64,000 bases of DNA from Mesorhizobium sp. ZC-5 (GCF_025753855.1 NZ_JAOWPT010000005.1:372001-436000); one strand, 5' to 3'. Positions 1-13,122 are shown, numbered from the stretch's first letter. Made by a program: numbers and translations. Notes: generated from the sequence alone by a model not told the origin.

Positions 1-147
1 GTACGTCGTGCCGTCAAAGACGATGGGGCCTGGTATGTCCAGATAATCGACAACGTCTTCAGACCGCGCCGCAGTAGACATCGCCAGAATTGCCGCGGTG
101 ATTGCTAACAGTCGAATTGCGGCGGCAAAAGCCGATTGCATTCCCAT
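1..147 (-). CDS. Secreted protein of unknown function, 5' part only
   Basis: The first 49 codons of a minus-strand gene run off the left edge. The ATG at 147 has an AAGGAGG ribosome site (154-160) six bases upstream. The N-terminus has an Ala/Leu-rich hydrophobic stretch followed by an AARSED junction, which looks like a signal peptide cleaved near residue 28. The next residues (DVVDYLDIPGPIVFDGTTY) begin the mature protein. It lies about 60 bases downstream of mfd on the same strand and could be cotranscribed. Too little is present to assign a family. Confidence 0.6.
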   Translation of the reverse strand, partial: MGMQSAFAAAIRLLAITAAILAMSTAARSEDVVDYLDIPGPIVFDGTTY

Positions 148-206
148 GGGAAGCCTCCTTGGCGGGTCGCAATGAGAAGCTACATCAAATGATGTCGCAG
201 ACAACC

Positions 207-3707
<3,501 letters not shown>

Positions 3708-3708
3708 G

Positions 3709-4002
3709 TCAGTTGCGGAAATTCATGGCCTGGCGGAACGCCAGGACTTTCAGGAGAATATCGGTCCGGCTTGTTTCGGGGATCGCGCGTTCGCCGGTGA
3801 TCCAGGGCAACAGCTCGGTGTCGGAAATGTCGAGAAGCATCTCATATTGTTCGATTTCGGCTTCGGTCAAGGCGCTGATCTCGGCGTCGGCGAAGCTTCC
3901 AAGAATCAGATCCATCTCGCGCATGCCGCGATGCCAGGATCGGAACAGAAGCTTGCGCCGCCGGGCATCCAGTCCTTCGCTCGATCGCGTCATGCCGGTC
4001 AT
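3709..4002 (-). CDS. sdhE: FAD assembly factor SdhE (DUF339)
   Basis: A 97-residue protein of the SdhE/Sdh5 family, which promotes covalent flavin attachment to the succinate dehydrogenase flavoprotein subunit. The family RGxxE motif is visible as HRGMREMD near residues 24-31, followed by an all-helical acidic body (DILKVLAFRQ tail). The open frame extends upstream to 4080. The start at 4002 (MTGMTRSS) gives the family length; an ATG at 3993 is also possible. The gene sits directly before mfd with TGA-C-ATG spacing. It is divergent from recG, so the roughly 90 bases between them must hold both promoters. Confidence 0.9.
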   Translation of the reverse strand: MTGMTRSSEGLDARRRKLLFRSWHRGMREMDLILGSFADAEISALTEAEIEQYEMLLDISDTELLPWITGERAIPETSRTDILLKVLAFRQAMNFRN

Positions 4003-4091
4003 CGTCGTTTTCCCATGAAAGCGGCGCATATAGCGTGGATGTCGGCCCCTGTCAGCCTTGCATGAACCGCCGGCCTGCATAAGTTGGCGGC

Positions 4092-6200
4092 ATGCGCCCT
4101 TCCCTGCTCGATCCGCTGTTCGTTCCCCTGACCTCGCTCGAAGGCGTCGGCCCGAAAGTCGCGGACATGATCGAGAAGGTCGTGCCCGCCGACCTTACCG
4201 ACCGGCGCGGTCGGGCCGGCGATCTCCTGTTCACCTTGCCGCATTCCATCATCGACCGCCGCAACCGCCCCGGTATCGCGTTTTCGCCGGCAGGCGCCAT
4301 CGTCACCCTCGACCTGCGCGTCGACCGTCATCAGCCGGCACCGCGCGGCAATCGCTCGGTGCCGTACCGGGTCTATGCGCACGACGACACCGGCGAGATC
4401 GGCCTGACCTTTTTCCACGCGCATGCTGCCTATCTGGAGAAAGCCATGCCGGTCGGCGAAAACATCGTCGTCAGCGGCCGCATGGAATGGTTCAACGGCC
4501 GCCCCACCATGGTGCATCCGGATCACATCGCATTGGCAGGCCAGGCCGACGGCCTGCCCCTGCTGGAGCCGGTCTATCCGCTGACAGCGGGACTGTCCTC
4601 CAAGGTGCTGCGCCGCGCCATCGGCCAGGCGCTGGCACGGCTTCCGCAGCTTCCGGAATGGCTGGATGCCGACATAAAGCGGCGCCAGACGTTTCCGCTG
4701 TTCGATGAAGCACTGCAGCGTCTGCACAATCCCGCCGACCCGATCGACGTTTCACCGGAAAATCCTGCCTGGCGGCGGCTCGCCTATGACGAACTGCTGG
4801 CCGGGCAGATCTCGCTGGCGCTGGTCAGGGCGCGCACGCGGCGCCTCTCCGGCCGGCCGCTGAAAGGCGACGGCCGCATCGTCGAACATCTGCGGGCAGC
4901 ACTTCCCTATTCGCTGACGCGCTCACAGGAACAGGCACTGGCCGAGATCAACGCGGATCTGGCGAGTTCCGACCGCATGCTGCGCCTGCTGCAGGGCGAT
5001 GTCGGCTCCGGCAAGACGGTGGTCGCGCTGCTCGCAATGGCCCGTGCCGTCGAAGCCAGCGGCCAGGCGGCACTAATGGCGCCGACGGAAATCCTCGCCC
5101 GCCAGCATTTCGCCACCATAACGCCGCTTACAGCGCGCGCCGGGTTGACCACCGCCATTCTCACCGGCCGCGAAAAAGGCCGCGAGCGTGCGGAAATCCT
5201 GGCCGGACTGGAAAGCGGCGCGATCAACATCGTCGTCGGCACCCATGCACTCTTCCAGGAACCGGTGGTCTACCGCGACCTGGTCCTGGCGATCGTCGAC
5301 GAACAGCACCGTTTCGGTGTCCACCAGCGGCTGGCGATCACCGCCAAGGGCGACGCGCCCGACATGCTGGTGATGACGGCGACGCCGATCCCGCGCACGC
5401 TCGTGCTGACCGCTTTCGGCGACATGGACGTCTCGCGGCTAACTGAAAAACCGGCTGGCCGCCAGCCGATCCGCACGGTGACCTTGCCGCTCGACCGTCT
5501 CGACGAGTTGATCGGCCGCATGAGCGATGCGATCGCCGACGGCCAGAAGATCTACTGGATCTGCCCGCTCGTCGAGGAATCCGAAGAAATAAAGCTGATG
5601 TCGGCCGAGGATCGCCACGCGATGCTGCAGTCGATCTTCGACGATCCTGTCGGTCTCGTGCATGGCCGCATGAAAGGCGCCGAAAAGGACGAGGCGATGC
5701 GCGCCTTCAAGGCCGGCGAAACCCGCATCCTGGTTGCCACGACGGTGATCGAGGTCGGCGTCGACGTGCCCGACGCCACCATTATCGTGATTGAACATGC
5801 CGAGCGGTTCGGGCTCGCCCAGTTGCATCAGCTGCGTGGCCGTGTCGGCCGCGGCGACAAGCCGTCGTCATGCGTGCTGCTCTACAAGGATCCGCTCGGC
5901 GAGACGGCCAAGCGCCGGCTCTCGGTGATGCGCGAAACCGAGGACGGGTTTTTGATCTCCGAGGAGGATCTTAAGCTGCGCGGCGAGGGCGAAGTGCTCG
6001 GCACCCGCCAATCGGGTACGCCCGGCTTCCAGATCGCCCGCATCGAGTTTCATGCCGATCTTCTGGAAACTGCCCGCGACGATGCGCGGCTTCTGCTCTC
6101 GCGCGATCCCGAACTGCAAACCGAGCGGGGCGTTGCGATCCGGCTGCTGCTTTATCTTTTCGGCCGCGACGAGGCGGTGCGCCTGCTCCGCGCCGGCTGA
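4092..6200 (+). CDS. recG: ATP-dependent DNA helicase RecG
   Basis: At 702 aa this is the standard length. RecG remodels stalled replication forks and branch-migrates Holliday junctions. The N-terminal wedge/OB domain covers about residues 1-250 (includes VVSGRMEWFNGRPTMVHPDH). The helicase core follows, with Walker A GDVGSGKTVV near residue 301, DEQHRFG near 402, the SAT-like MTATPIPRT, and motif VI-like QLRGRVGRG. The TRG-type C-terminal element is also present. Its last 49 bases overlap the convergently transcribed DUF502 gene, so the two 3' ends share sequence. Confidence 0.97.
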   Translation: MRPSLLDPLFVPLTSLEGVGPKVADMIEKVVPADLTDRRGRAGDLLFTLPHSIIDRRNRPGIAFSPAGAIVTLDLRVDRHQPAPRGNRSVPYRVYAHDDTGEIGLTFFHAHAAYLEKAMPVGENIVVSGRMEWFNGRPTMVHPDHIALAGQADGLPLLEPVYPLTAGLSSKVLRRAIGQALARLPQLPEWLDADIKRRQTFPLFDEALQRLHNPADPIDVSPENPAWRRLAYDELLAGQISLALVRARTRRLSGRPLKGDGRIVEHLRAALPYSLTRSQEQALAEINADLASSDRMLRLLQGDVGSGKTVVALLAMARAVEASGQAALMAPTEILARQHFATITPLTARAGLTTAILTGREKGRERAEILAGLESGAINIVVGTHALFQEPVVYRDLVLAIVDEQHRFGVHQRLAITAKGDAPDMLVMTATPIPRTLVLTAFGDMDVSRLTEKPAGRQPIRTVTLPLDRLDELIGRMSDAIADGQKIYWICPLVEESEEIKLMSAEDRHAMLQSIFDDPVGLVHGRMKGAEKDEAMRAFKAGETRILVATTVIEVGVDVPDATIIVIEHAERFGLAQLHQLRGRVGRGDKPSSCVLLYKDPLGETAKRRLSVMRETEDGFLISEEDLKLRGEGEVLGTRQSGTPGFQIARIEFHADLLETARDDARLLLSRDPELQTERGVAIRLLLYLFGRDEAVRLLRAG

Positions 6201-6946
6201 GCCGGCGCCTCGACTGTCGGCTTGTTGGCCGGCGGCGGGGTTTCGGGCACCACAGAAAGCTTCTGTTTTGCCAGAGCCTCCTTGGCCAATGCCTTGGTTT
6301 TATTCTTGTATTCCGGCCCAACCAACCCTGCCGATATCAGCAGTTTGGCGGCGTCCTCGACGCTCATTTCGAGCGGGATAACGTCCTTTTCAGGCACGTA
6401 GAGCAGATAGCCGGTCGTCACATTGGGCGTGATCGGGCGGAACACGGCGATCGTCTTGCCTTCCCGCTCTTCCAGTGCATCGCTGATCTCGCTGTCTTCC
6501 TGCGCGGCAATGAAAACGATCGACCACGAGCCCTTGCGCGGATATTCGAACAGCCCGACCTTGCTGAAAAGCTCGGTGCGATGCGCCAGCACCGTCTCGA
6601 AGATCTGCTTCAGCCCGCTGTAGACGTTGCGCACCAGCGGCATGCGATTGAGCAGCTTTTCGCCATAGGAAACGATCGAACGCCCGATGATGTTGGCGGT
6701 CAGGAAGCCGATCAGCGTGATCATCACCAGCGCCACGATCAGGCCGAAGCCGGGCACCGCGAATGGCAGATAGTTGTCCGGATTATAGCGCCCTGGAATG
6801 TAGGGCTTCACCCATGAGTCGACCCAGTGGATCACGCTCCACGAAAGGTATGCGGTGATCGCCAGCGGTGCGCACACGATGATGCCGGTCAGGAAGTAAT
6901 TCCTGAGTTTGGTCATACCGGAAATGGAGGTGGCTGGCGTCGACAT
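6152..6946 (-). CDS. DUF502 family inner-membrane protein
   Basis: A 264-aa protein with two clear transmembrane segments (about residues 17-38 and 61-86) separated by a short periplasmic stretch. It then has a soluble domain with the DUF502 landmarks (IPLVRNVYSGLKQIFETVL near residue 105; a FEYPRKGSW motif). The C-terminal 40 residues are a Pro/Ala/Arg-rich tail likely to be disordered. DUF502 proteins are widespread in proteobacteria and their biochemical role is unknown. The gene is convergent with recG and overlaps its 3' end by 49 bases, an arrangement I recall as common in rhizobial chromosomes. Confidence 0.88.
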   Translation of the reverse strand: MSTPATSISGMTKLRNYFLTGIIVCAPLAITAYLSWSVIHWVDSWVKPYIPGRYNPDNYLPFAVPGFGLIVALVMITLIGFLTANIIGRSIVSYGEKLLNRMPLVRNVYSGLKQIFETVLAHRTELFSKVGLFEYPRKGSWSIVFIAAQEDSEISDALEEREGKTIAVFRPITPNVTTGYLLYVPEKDVIPLEMSVEDAAKLLISAGLVGPEYKNKTKALAKEALAKQKLSVVPETPPPANKPTVEAPAQPARSRRTASSRPKR

Positions 6947-7030
6947 TAGCCTTCAATAACATTGTGCGCCGCAACAAGGTAGCGCGTTGAAACAATGTTT
7001 GAATAGCCGAATGTGACGATAGCGCGACAG

Positions 7031-8854
7031 CTACTCGACCGTCACCGATTTTGCCAGGTTTCGCGGCTGGTCGACGTCCGTGCCCATGAAAACCGCGGTG
7101 AAATAGGCGAGCATCTGGATCGGCAACGCGTAGATCAGCGGGGTGATGATTTCCGGCACGTCGGGGAGAACGATGGTTTCCATCGTCTTCACGGTCGCCT
7201 GGGCTGCCCCCTTCTTGTCGGTGATCAGGATGATCTTGCCGCCACGCGCCGCCACTTCCTGCATGTTCGACACGGTTTTCTCGAAGATTCGGTCGTGCGG
7301 CGCGATCACGATAACCGGCATGTTCTCGTCGATCAGCGCGATCGGCCCGTGCTTCAGTTCGCCGGCGGCATAACCTTCGGCGTGAATGTAGGAGATTTCC
7401 TTGAGCTTTAGCGCGCCTTCCATGGCGAGCGGAAAGTTGGTGTCGCGGCCGAGATAGAGCACATGGTGATAGCGCGACAGCTCACGGGCGAGCTTTTCGA
7501 TCTGCTCTTCGAGCTTCAGCACCTGGGTGGCGAATCGCGGCGCTTCCGAAAGCTGGCGCACCAGCAGCTTCTCCTGCTCGCGTGACACCGTTCCGCGCGC
7601 GACGCCGGCCCTGACGGCGAGCGATGCCAGCACGGAAAGCTGGCAGGTGAAGGCTTTTGTCGAGGCAACGCCGATTTCCGGCCCGGCAAGCGTCGGCAGG
7701 ATGACGTCGGCTTCGCGCGCGATGGTCGATTCGCGAACGTTGACGATGGCGCCGATCGGGATGCCGGCGCTGCGGCAATAACGCAGCGACGCCAGCGTGT
7801 CGGCCGTTTCGCCGGATTGCGAGATGAAGAACGCCGCGCTGTTCTTCGAGATCGGCATCTCGCGGTAGCGGAACTCCGAGGCGATATCGATGTCGACCGG
7901 CAGGCGGGCGATGCGCTCGAACCAGTATTTGCCGACGAGCCCGCTGAGATAAGCCGTGCCGCAAGCGGAAATGGCAATGCGGTCGAGCTTGGCGAAGTCG
8001 AACGGCAGATCGATCGGCTTCGCCGTGTCGCTGGTGAAGTCGAGATAATGGGCCAGCGTGTGCGAGATCACTTCCGGCTGCTCATGGATTTCCTTTTCCA
8101 TGAAATGCCGGCGGTTGCCCTTGTCGACCATGTAGCTGGTCGACAGCGATTGCTGGCGCTTGCGCTCGACGCGGACGCCATCCATATCGAATATCTCCGC
8201 TCTGTCGCGGCGCACGACGGCCCAGTCGCCATCCTCGAGATAGGTGATCGAATTGGTGAAAGGGGCGAGTGCAATGGCATCGGACCCGAGGAACATCTCG
8301 GCTTCGCCGTGTCCGACGGCCAGCGGAGGACCGTTACGGGCGCCGATGATGAGGTCTTCATCACCCTGGAACATGATGGCCAGCGCGAAGGCGCCTTCCA
8401 GCCGCTTCAACGTGGCGTGAGCGGCGGCAACCGGGTCGGAACCGCGCTTCAGTTCACGCGCCACCAGATGCGCCACCACTTCGGTGTCGGTCTGCGAGGC
8501 GAATTCGTAGCCGTCCGCGATCAGTTCGTCGCGCAGCACGGCGAAATTCTCGATGATGCCGTTGTGGACGATGGCGACGCCGCTGGAGAAATGCGGATGG
8601 GCGTTGGTTTCGTTGGGCACGCCATGCGTGGCCCAGCGTGTATGTCCGATGCCGATATTGCCGCTCAGAGGTTCGGCGTTCAACCGCTTCTCAAGATTGA
8701 CAAGCTTGCCTTCGGCCCGGCGGCGATCGAGCGTACCCGCTTCTATCGTCGCTACGCCGGCTGAATCATAACCGCGGTATTCAAGCCGCTTCAGCGCGTC
8801 GACGATAAGCGGCGCCACCGGCGTCCGGCCGACAATCCCCACAATTCCGCACAT
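7031..8854 (-). CDS. glmS: Glutamine--fructose-6-phosphate aminotransferase GlmS
   Basis: A 607-aa amidotransferase that makes glucosamine-6-phosphate from fructose-6-phosphate and glutamine, the entry step to UDP-GlcNAc for peptidoglycan and lipid A. The N-terminus reads MCGIVGIVG, exposing Cys2 as the glutaminase nucleophile. The class II GATase domain spans about residues 2-215. Two SIS domains follow (SQSGETADT near 345; the second near 470), and the C-terminus ends with the hallmark LAKSVTVE. It lies 157 bases downstream of glmU on the same strand, so the two pathway steps are probably coexpressed. No glmS ribozyme is expected in this lineage and none was seen. Confidence 0.97.
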   Translation of the reverse strand: MCGIVGIVGRTPVAPLIVDALKRLEYRGYDSAGVATIEAGTLDRRRAEGKLVNLEKRLNAEPLSGNIGIGHTRWATHGVPNETNAHPHFSSGVAIVHNGIIENFAVLRDELIADGYEFASQTDTEVVAHLVARELKRGSDPVAAAHATLKRLEGAFALAIMFQGDEDLIIGARNGPPLAVGHGEAEMFLGSDAIALAPFTNSITYLEDGDWAVVRRDRAEIFDMDGVRVERKRQQSLSTSYMVDKGNRRHFMEKEIHEQPEVISHTLAHYLDFTSDTAKPIDLPFDFAKLDRIAISACGTAYLSGLVGKYWFERIARLPVDIDIASEFRYREMPISKNSAAFFISQSGETADTLASLRYCRSAGIPIGAIVNVRESTIAREADVILPTLAGPEIGVASTKAFTCQLSVLASLAVRAGVARGTVSREQEKLLVRQLSEAPRFATQVLKLEEQIEKLARELSRYHHVLYLGRDTNFPLAMEGALKLKEISYIHAEGYAAGELKHGPIALIDENMPVIVIAPHDRIFEKTVSNMQEVAARGGKIILITDKKGAAQATVKTMETIVLPDVPEIITPLIYALPIQMLAYFTAVFMGTDVDQPRNLAKSVTVE

Positions 8855-9011
8855 GCGTTAAACCCCGATTCGAAGAGCGTCGCCCTGGCTCCCTCTAGAA
8901 TGGAAGCGGGCCACGCAAAAATCACTTGTCGTTTCGTTTCTTGTCAGAACCAACCGACCCGGATGTCCTCTATTATGTAGCGGGAGCGATTGCAAAGCGT
9001 TGTGGCCGCGC

Positions 9012-10358
9012 TCATTTCTTTGCCGCGGCACGGCGCTCGCGCAATTGTTTGGCGCGTTCCGGCAAGGTTTTCTGCCGCGCCCGGCCAAACGCCAGCGCAT
9101 CGTCCGGAACTTCTTCCGTAATCACGCTGCCGGAGGCGACATAGGCGCCGGCGCCGATCCTTATCGGTGCCACCAATGCAGAATTGGAGCCGACAAAAGC
9201 GCCGGCGCCGATGTCCGTGAAGAACTTGCTGTAGCCGTCATAGTTGCAAGTGATTGTTCCGGCACCGATATTCGCCTTGGCGCCAATTCTGGCATCGCCG
9301 ATATAGGAGAGATGGTTGACCTTGGCTCCGGCCTCGATGGTCGCCTTCTTCACTTCGCAGAAATTGCCGACTTTCGCGTTTTCACCAAGATCGGCGCCCG
9401 GCCGCAGCCGTGCGAACGGGCCTACGGACGCTCCCGTCGCAACGGTCGCCCCCTCGAGTTGCGAAAATGCATGAATCGTGGCGCCGCCGGCGATTTTGAC
9501 TCCAGTGGCGAAATAGACGTTCGGCTCGACCACCGTCTCGGCGCCGATTTCGGTGTCGTGCGAGAAGAAAACCGTCTCCGGGGCGATGAGCGTCACGCCG
9601 CCGAGCATCATTTCCCGCCGCTTGCGGTTTTGCCAGATCGTCTCCGCCTCCGCCAGTTCGGCCCGGTTGTTGATGCCGAGCACGTTTTCATAGCTCGCCT
9701 CGGTGGCGACGACACCCAGACCCTTGGCGTGTGCGATCTCGACGATATCGGTCAGATAAAATTCGCCCTTGGCGTTCTTGTTGCCGACGGCATCGAGAAG
9801 CGCCAGCGCATGAGTTCCGGCGATCGCCATCAGGCCGCCGTTGCAGAAACCGATCTTTTTTTCTTCCGGCGAACAGTCCTTGTCCTCGCGGATGGCGACC
9901 AGGGCGCCGTTTTCCTCGATAAGACGGCCATAGCCGGCGGGATTGGGCGGCCGGAAGCCGATGACGACAACGGCATTGCCTGCGGCAAGTTTCTCGCGCG
10001 CCGCCGTGAGCGCATGGGCTTCCACCAGCGGCGTGTCGCCGAACATGACCAGGATATCGTCATAGCCGCGCGCGATGGCCGTGCGCGCCGCAAGTGCCGC
10101 ATGCGCGGTTCCAAGCCGCTCCGGCTGGACGAAACTCTCGGTGTTGCCGGCAAACGACGTGGCCGCGGTGCGCACCGCCTCGGCGCCGTGCCCGACCACG
10201 AGTGCCACATCTCCGGCGCCTGCCGCCTGGGCGGCGCGTACCACATGCGCCACCATCGGCAATCCGGCGATCTCATGCAGGACCTTGGGCTTGGTGCTTT
10301 TCATGCGTGTGCCTTCGCCGGCGGCGAGGATGATCGACAGGCAGGTTCTCGAGCTCAT
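9012..10358 (-). CDS. glmU: Bifunctional GlcNAc-1-phosphate uridylyltransferase / GlcN-1-P acetyltransferase GlmU
   Basis: A 448-aa cytoplasmic enzyme performing the last two steps to UDP-GlcNAc. The N-terminal pyrophosphorylase domain carries the signature [20 protein letters not shown] at residues 9-28. The C-terminal half is a left-handed beta-helix with hexapeptide repeats (for example [12 protein letters not shown] and [10 protein letters not shown]) that forms the acetyltransferase site. The open frame extends 17 codons further upstream, but [16 protein letters not shown] at 10358 is the conserved N-terminus. It is cotranscribed toward glmS. Confidence 0.96.
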   Translation of the reverse strand: MSSRTCLSIILAAGEGTRMKSTKPKVLHEIAGLPMVAHVVRAAQAAGAGDVALVVGHGAEAVRTAATSFAGNTESFVQPERLGTAHAALAARTAIARGYDDILVMFGDTPLVEAHALTAAREKLAAGNAVVVIGFRPPNPAGYGRLIEENGALVAIREDKDCSPEEKKIGFCNGGLMAIAGTHALALLDAVGNKNAKGEFYLTDIVEIAHAKGLGVVATEASYENVLGINNRAELAEAETIWQNRKRREMMLGGVTLIAPETVFFSHDTEIGAETVVEPNVYFATGVKIAGGATIHAFSQLEGATVATGASVGPFARLRPGADLGENAKVGNFCEVKKATIEAGAKVNHLSYIGDARIGAKANIGAGTITCNYDGYSKFFTDIGAGAFVGSNSALVAPIRIGAGAYVASGSVITEEVPDDALAFGRARQKTLPERAKQLRERRAAAKK

Positions 10359-10448
10359 GGGAAATGTCCGGAAAAGGCAAACGGAGGATTCGGGGAGGAT
10401 GTGTATCATTGGAGGCGTTGCACTCCAATGCGGCAGAGCTTTGACGCC

Positions 10449-11192
10449 CTATCCGAGTTGCCCGAGTGCGGGGAATGTCTCCAGCAGCCAGTAGGCACTG
10501 CTCTGCACGCCGCCGGTGATGAAGAAAATGCCGGCCAGTACCAGCATTGCGCCGATCACCTTTTCCACCCGGCCGAGATGCATACGGAAACGCGACAGGA
10601 ACCGCATGAAGGCGCCGGAAAACAGCGCGGCGATGAGGAATGGAATGCCGAGCCCGATCGAATAAGCGCCAAGCAGCAGCGCGCCCTCGCCCACCGTCTC
10701 GCGGCCTCCGGCAAGCGTCAGGATCGGGCCGAGTACCGGGCCGATGCAGGGCGTCCATCCGAACGCAAATGCCAAGCCCATGACATAGGCCGCAGCGACG
10801 CTGGCCGGCTTGCCTTCGGCCTGGAAACGCGCCTCGCGCGACAGAAGCGGGATGCGCAGCACGCCAAGAAAGTTCAGACCCATCAATATGATAAGCACGC
10901 CGGCGGCCATGCCGAGTGGTTCCTGCCAGACCCGCAGCAGCCGGCCGATCGTCGAGGCACCCGCGCCGAGCGCGACGAAGACGGTGGAGAAGCCCAGCAC
11001 GAAGGCGACGGAGGCGGCGATCAGCGCCTTCTTCGCTCCCGCATTGGCGGTTGCCGAGTCTGCGCGAAAATCCTCGACCGAAACACCGGCCATGTAGCAG
11101 AGATACGGCGGCACGAGCGGCAGCACGCAAGGCGACAGGAAGGACACCGCCCCTGCCCCGATCGCGCTGAGATATCCGACGTCTATCGCCAT
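10449..11192 (-). CDS. ccdA: CcdA-type cytochrome c biogenesis / thiol-disulfide transporter
   Basis: A 247-aa polytopic membrane protein of the CcdA/DsbD-beta family, which passes reducing equivalents from cytoplasmic thioredoxin to periplasmic thiols. It has about six transmembrane helices. The family Cys sites are in SFLSPCVLPLVPPYLCYMAG (about residues 18-37) and in GWTPCIGPVLGPI (near residue 150). The open frame extends far upstream, but homologous sequence begins at MAIDVGYLSAIGAG, giving a start at 11192. It is followed after 90 bases by glmU on the same strand. No cytochrome c maturation genes are adjacent, so its client is unknown. Confidence 0.87.
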   Translation of the reverse strand: MAIDVGYLSAIGAGAVSFLSPCVLPLVPPYLCYMAGVSVEDFRADSATANAGAKKALIAASVAFVLGFSTVFVALGAGASTIGRLLRVWQEPLGMAAGVLIILMGLNFLGVLRIPLLSREARFQAEGKPASVAAAYVMGLAFAFGWTPCIGPVLGPILTLAGGRETVGEGALLLGAYSIGLGIPFLIAALFSGAFMRFLSRFRMHLGRVEKVIGAMLVLAGIFFITGGVQSSAYWLLETFPALGQLG

Positions 11193-11445
11193 GAAGGGAA
11201 TTCGCTTCGCCCGCAATTTTTCGCGACTGCATATAGCCGCGTTGCGCGGACCGCTCCAATCACCATTGCGTGGCAAGTCGTCGCTGGCAAAATTGACGCC
11301 GGCGACAATGCTTGTCCCGGCAATCGGCAGCACAAGCATTGTCGTATTGGCAACCTTGCCGCGCTGGCTCCAAGACTTGGCGACGGCGCGCTGAGATGTT
11401 AGGGACGAACGACCATACTCGTCCACCGGTGCTGAGTGAACAGCT

Positions 11446-12042
11446 ATGAACAATCATAACATTACGCGCCGGGGGTTTGTGCTGGGCAGCCTGACGCTCG
11501 CCGTTGCCGGATGCACGCCGATGGTACAGCAAGCGGTCGAGCCCTTCTCATCCACCTTCAACAAGCCAAAAGGGCTAAACCCCGCGTTCCGGCGACGGCA
11601 CGTGCGCTATTCCGGCGGCGAAGCGCCCGGAACGATCGTCGTCAATACGTCGGAGCGCTTCCTCTATCTGGTCGAGGATAACGGCTGGGCGACTCGCTAC
11701 GGCGTCGGTGTCGGCGAACAGGGCCTCACGCTCAAGGGCAAGGCCACCATCGGCCGCAAGGCGGAATGGCCCTCATGGACCCCCACCGAGAACATGATGA
11801 GACGCAAGCCGCGCCTGGTGCAATATGCCGGCGGGGTTGCGGGTGGACCGAACAATCCTCTCGGCGCGCGCGCGCTTTATCTCTATCGCGGCAATCGCGA
11901 TACCATGTTCCGGCTGCACGGCACGAATGAGCCTTGGACGATCGGCACGGCGGTGTCGAGTGGATGCATCCGCTTGACGAATGAAGACGTCGTCCATCTC
12001 TACGAACGCGTCCCCGAGGGAACGTCGGTGTTGGTTATCTGA
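11446..12042 (+). CDS. L,D-transpeptidase (YkuD / ErfK family) lipoprotein
   Basis: A 198-aa putative periplasmic L,D-transpeptidase that would form 3-3 peptidoglycan crosslinks or attach proteins to murein. Residues 1-23 include a twin-arginine-like RRGF and a lipobox LAVAGC, so Cys23 is probably lipidated. The YkuD domain follows, with FRLHGTNEP and the catalytic SSGCIRLTNED motif (Cys174). Length and domain position match the single-domain ErfK-type enzymes common in rhizobia, where paralogues are numerous. It is divergent from the ccdA-like gene across about 250 bases. Confidence 0.93.
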   Translation: MNNHNITRRGFVLGSLTLAVAGCTPMVQQAVEPFSSTFNKPKGLNPAFRRRHVRYSGGEAPGTIVVNTSERFLYLVEDNGWATRYGVGVGEQGLTLKGKATIGRKAEWPSWTPTENMMRRKPRLVQYAGGVAGGPNNPLGARALYLYRGNRDTMFRLHGTNEPWTIGTAVSSGCIRLTNEDVVHLYERVPEGTSVLVI

Positions 12043-12244
12043 TATTGCCGGCAGCCGGGACATCTGCCCGCGATGAGACTGTTAACCATGTCAAGCCTCT
12101 GAGCGGATGTCTGAGGGAACTGGTTTACCACTGTGACTTTGGTGCACTAGACGTCGACACCGTTCACCCTATCTTGGCTAAACCACGACTCATTTGTGGT
12201 ACGTGCCTTAGACCTATTCCACTTCCGGGGAAAGGATTGCTTGG

Positions 12245-12382
12245 ATGAGCAGGATTCTAATCGCAGTGGTTACAGCAGCTTTCGTCGTCAGCGGCCTTAG
12301 TGGCTGCGGGACACTCGGCAAAGGCAAGGGGAAAGCCCCACCGCCAGTCGAAGAGCCGGCAGCCGCGCCTATATACAAATAA
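12245..12382 (+). CDS. Small putative lipoprotein (45 aa)
   Basis: A short ORF, MSRILIAVVTAAFVVSGL then SGCGTLGKGKGK, with a hydrophobic N-terminus and a lipobox-like LSGC (Cys21), followed by a Lys/Gly then Pro/Glu/Ala-rich tail ending PIYK. An AAAGGA purine run lies about 9 bases upstream of the ATG. Small lipoproteins with a GCG-Pro-rich layout are common in alphaproteobacteria (lipoprotein-attachment-site families). A strong hairpin follows 18 bases after the stop, which supports a real transcription unit. Function unknown. Confidence 0.6.
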   Translation: MSRILIAVVTAAFVVSGLSGCGTLGKGKGKAPPPVEEPAAAPIYK

Positions 12383-12399
12383 ACGGACCTCTGGTTCGC

Positions 12400-12427
12400 A
12401 TGGGAAGGGCCGGCAGGCCCTTCCCAT
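12400..12427 (+). terminator. Strong 12-bp hairpin after the small lipoprotein gene
   Basis: ATGGGAAGGGCC and GGCCCTTCCCAT form a perfect 12-bp stem with a GGCA loop, 18 bases after the stop at 12382. There is no T-run behind it, so it may be an inefficient intrinsic terminator, an mRNA 3'-end stabiliser, or a site for Rho-linked ending. Confidence 0.5.
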
Positions 12428-12504
12428 ATGACTTCGATGCGGCCGTTCAGTCCGGTTGCAGGCGGAGCCTACTTTGATTTGGGCTCGTCGGAGTTCGAAA
12501 TAGG

Positions 12505-13122
12505 ATGACGTTTGTAGGTGGCCGTCTCTTGGTCGTGGTTTCGCTCGCGCTTGCAGCCACGGCGTGCCAGACTCAGGACAAGGCTCCCCAGCCGCGTTTT
12601 GTGTCGGATGCACGCGATAGCGGAACAGCAGTGCCCGCAAGACGAAGCGCAGCCAGTGTCGCGAAATCGTCTCAAAGCGCAGGCAATCGGTATTTTATCG
12701 AATTCCGCTCCCGCTACGCACTTAGTTACGGCCATTCTTACGTGGTTTTTGGACGTACGAACAAGGCTGGCGCGATGATCAATCCCGAGGTCGCGGGCCT
12801 GGCGCCGGCTTCCAACAGCGAAGTTCCTTACGTTCTCGGCCATATCGTGCCGGTCCCGGCCGAAACCGGGTGGAGCGATGGCGATCTGGAGGAAAGATAC
12901 AGGTCCGCCAGTTGGCGCGTCATGCTGACCGAGCCTGAATACAGGGAAGTCGTCGCGGACATTCGCAAGCTGCAGGCCAGTTCCTCAACCTGGAACGCGA
13001 CATTCTATAACTGCAACGCCTTCGTGGCGAGCATCGCGCGTTCCATGGGCTACAAGGCCCCCTCCAAATGGCTGCGGCCACAACAGTTCATTACCACGCT
13101 TCGAGAAATGAATACGGGTTGA
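12505..13122 (+). CDS. Putative lipoprotein with papain-like (permuted His...Cys) motifs
   Basis: A 205-aa protein beginning with a hydrophobic segment and a lipobox LAATAC (Cys21), then about 40 disordered Ser/Ala/Arg-rich residues. The folded part begins near residue 62. It shows a strand-turn motif YGHSYVVFG (His77) and, about 90 residues later, FYNCNAFVASIARSMG (Cys170) at the start of a helix. The His-first, Cys-on-helix order resembles circularly permuted NlpC/P60 (LRAT/PPPDE-like) enzymes; this is an inference from motif layout only. No family name is recognised. Both neighbouring genes also look envelope-related. Confidence 0.65.
   Translation: MTFVGGRLLVVVSLALAATACQTQDKAPQPRFVSDARDSGTAVPARRSAASVAKSSQSAGNRYFIEFRSRYALSYGHSYVVFGRTNKAGAMINPEVAGLAPASNSEVPYVLGHIVPVPAETGWSDGDLEERYRSASWRVMLTEPEYREVVADIRKLQASSSTWNATFYNCNAFVASIARSMGYKAPSKWLRPQQFITTLREMNTG

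Noticed and set aside
8855-9011. glmS ribozyme or other riboswitch upstream of glmS
   Set aside because: The 157 bases show no conserved core; the glmS ribozyme is known from Gram-positive bacteria.
9000-11402. 800-codon plus-strand ORF opposite glmU and the CcdA-like gene
   Set aside because: It crosses two well-supported minus-strand genes and reads as low-complexity sequence typical of high-GC antisense frames.
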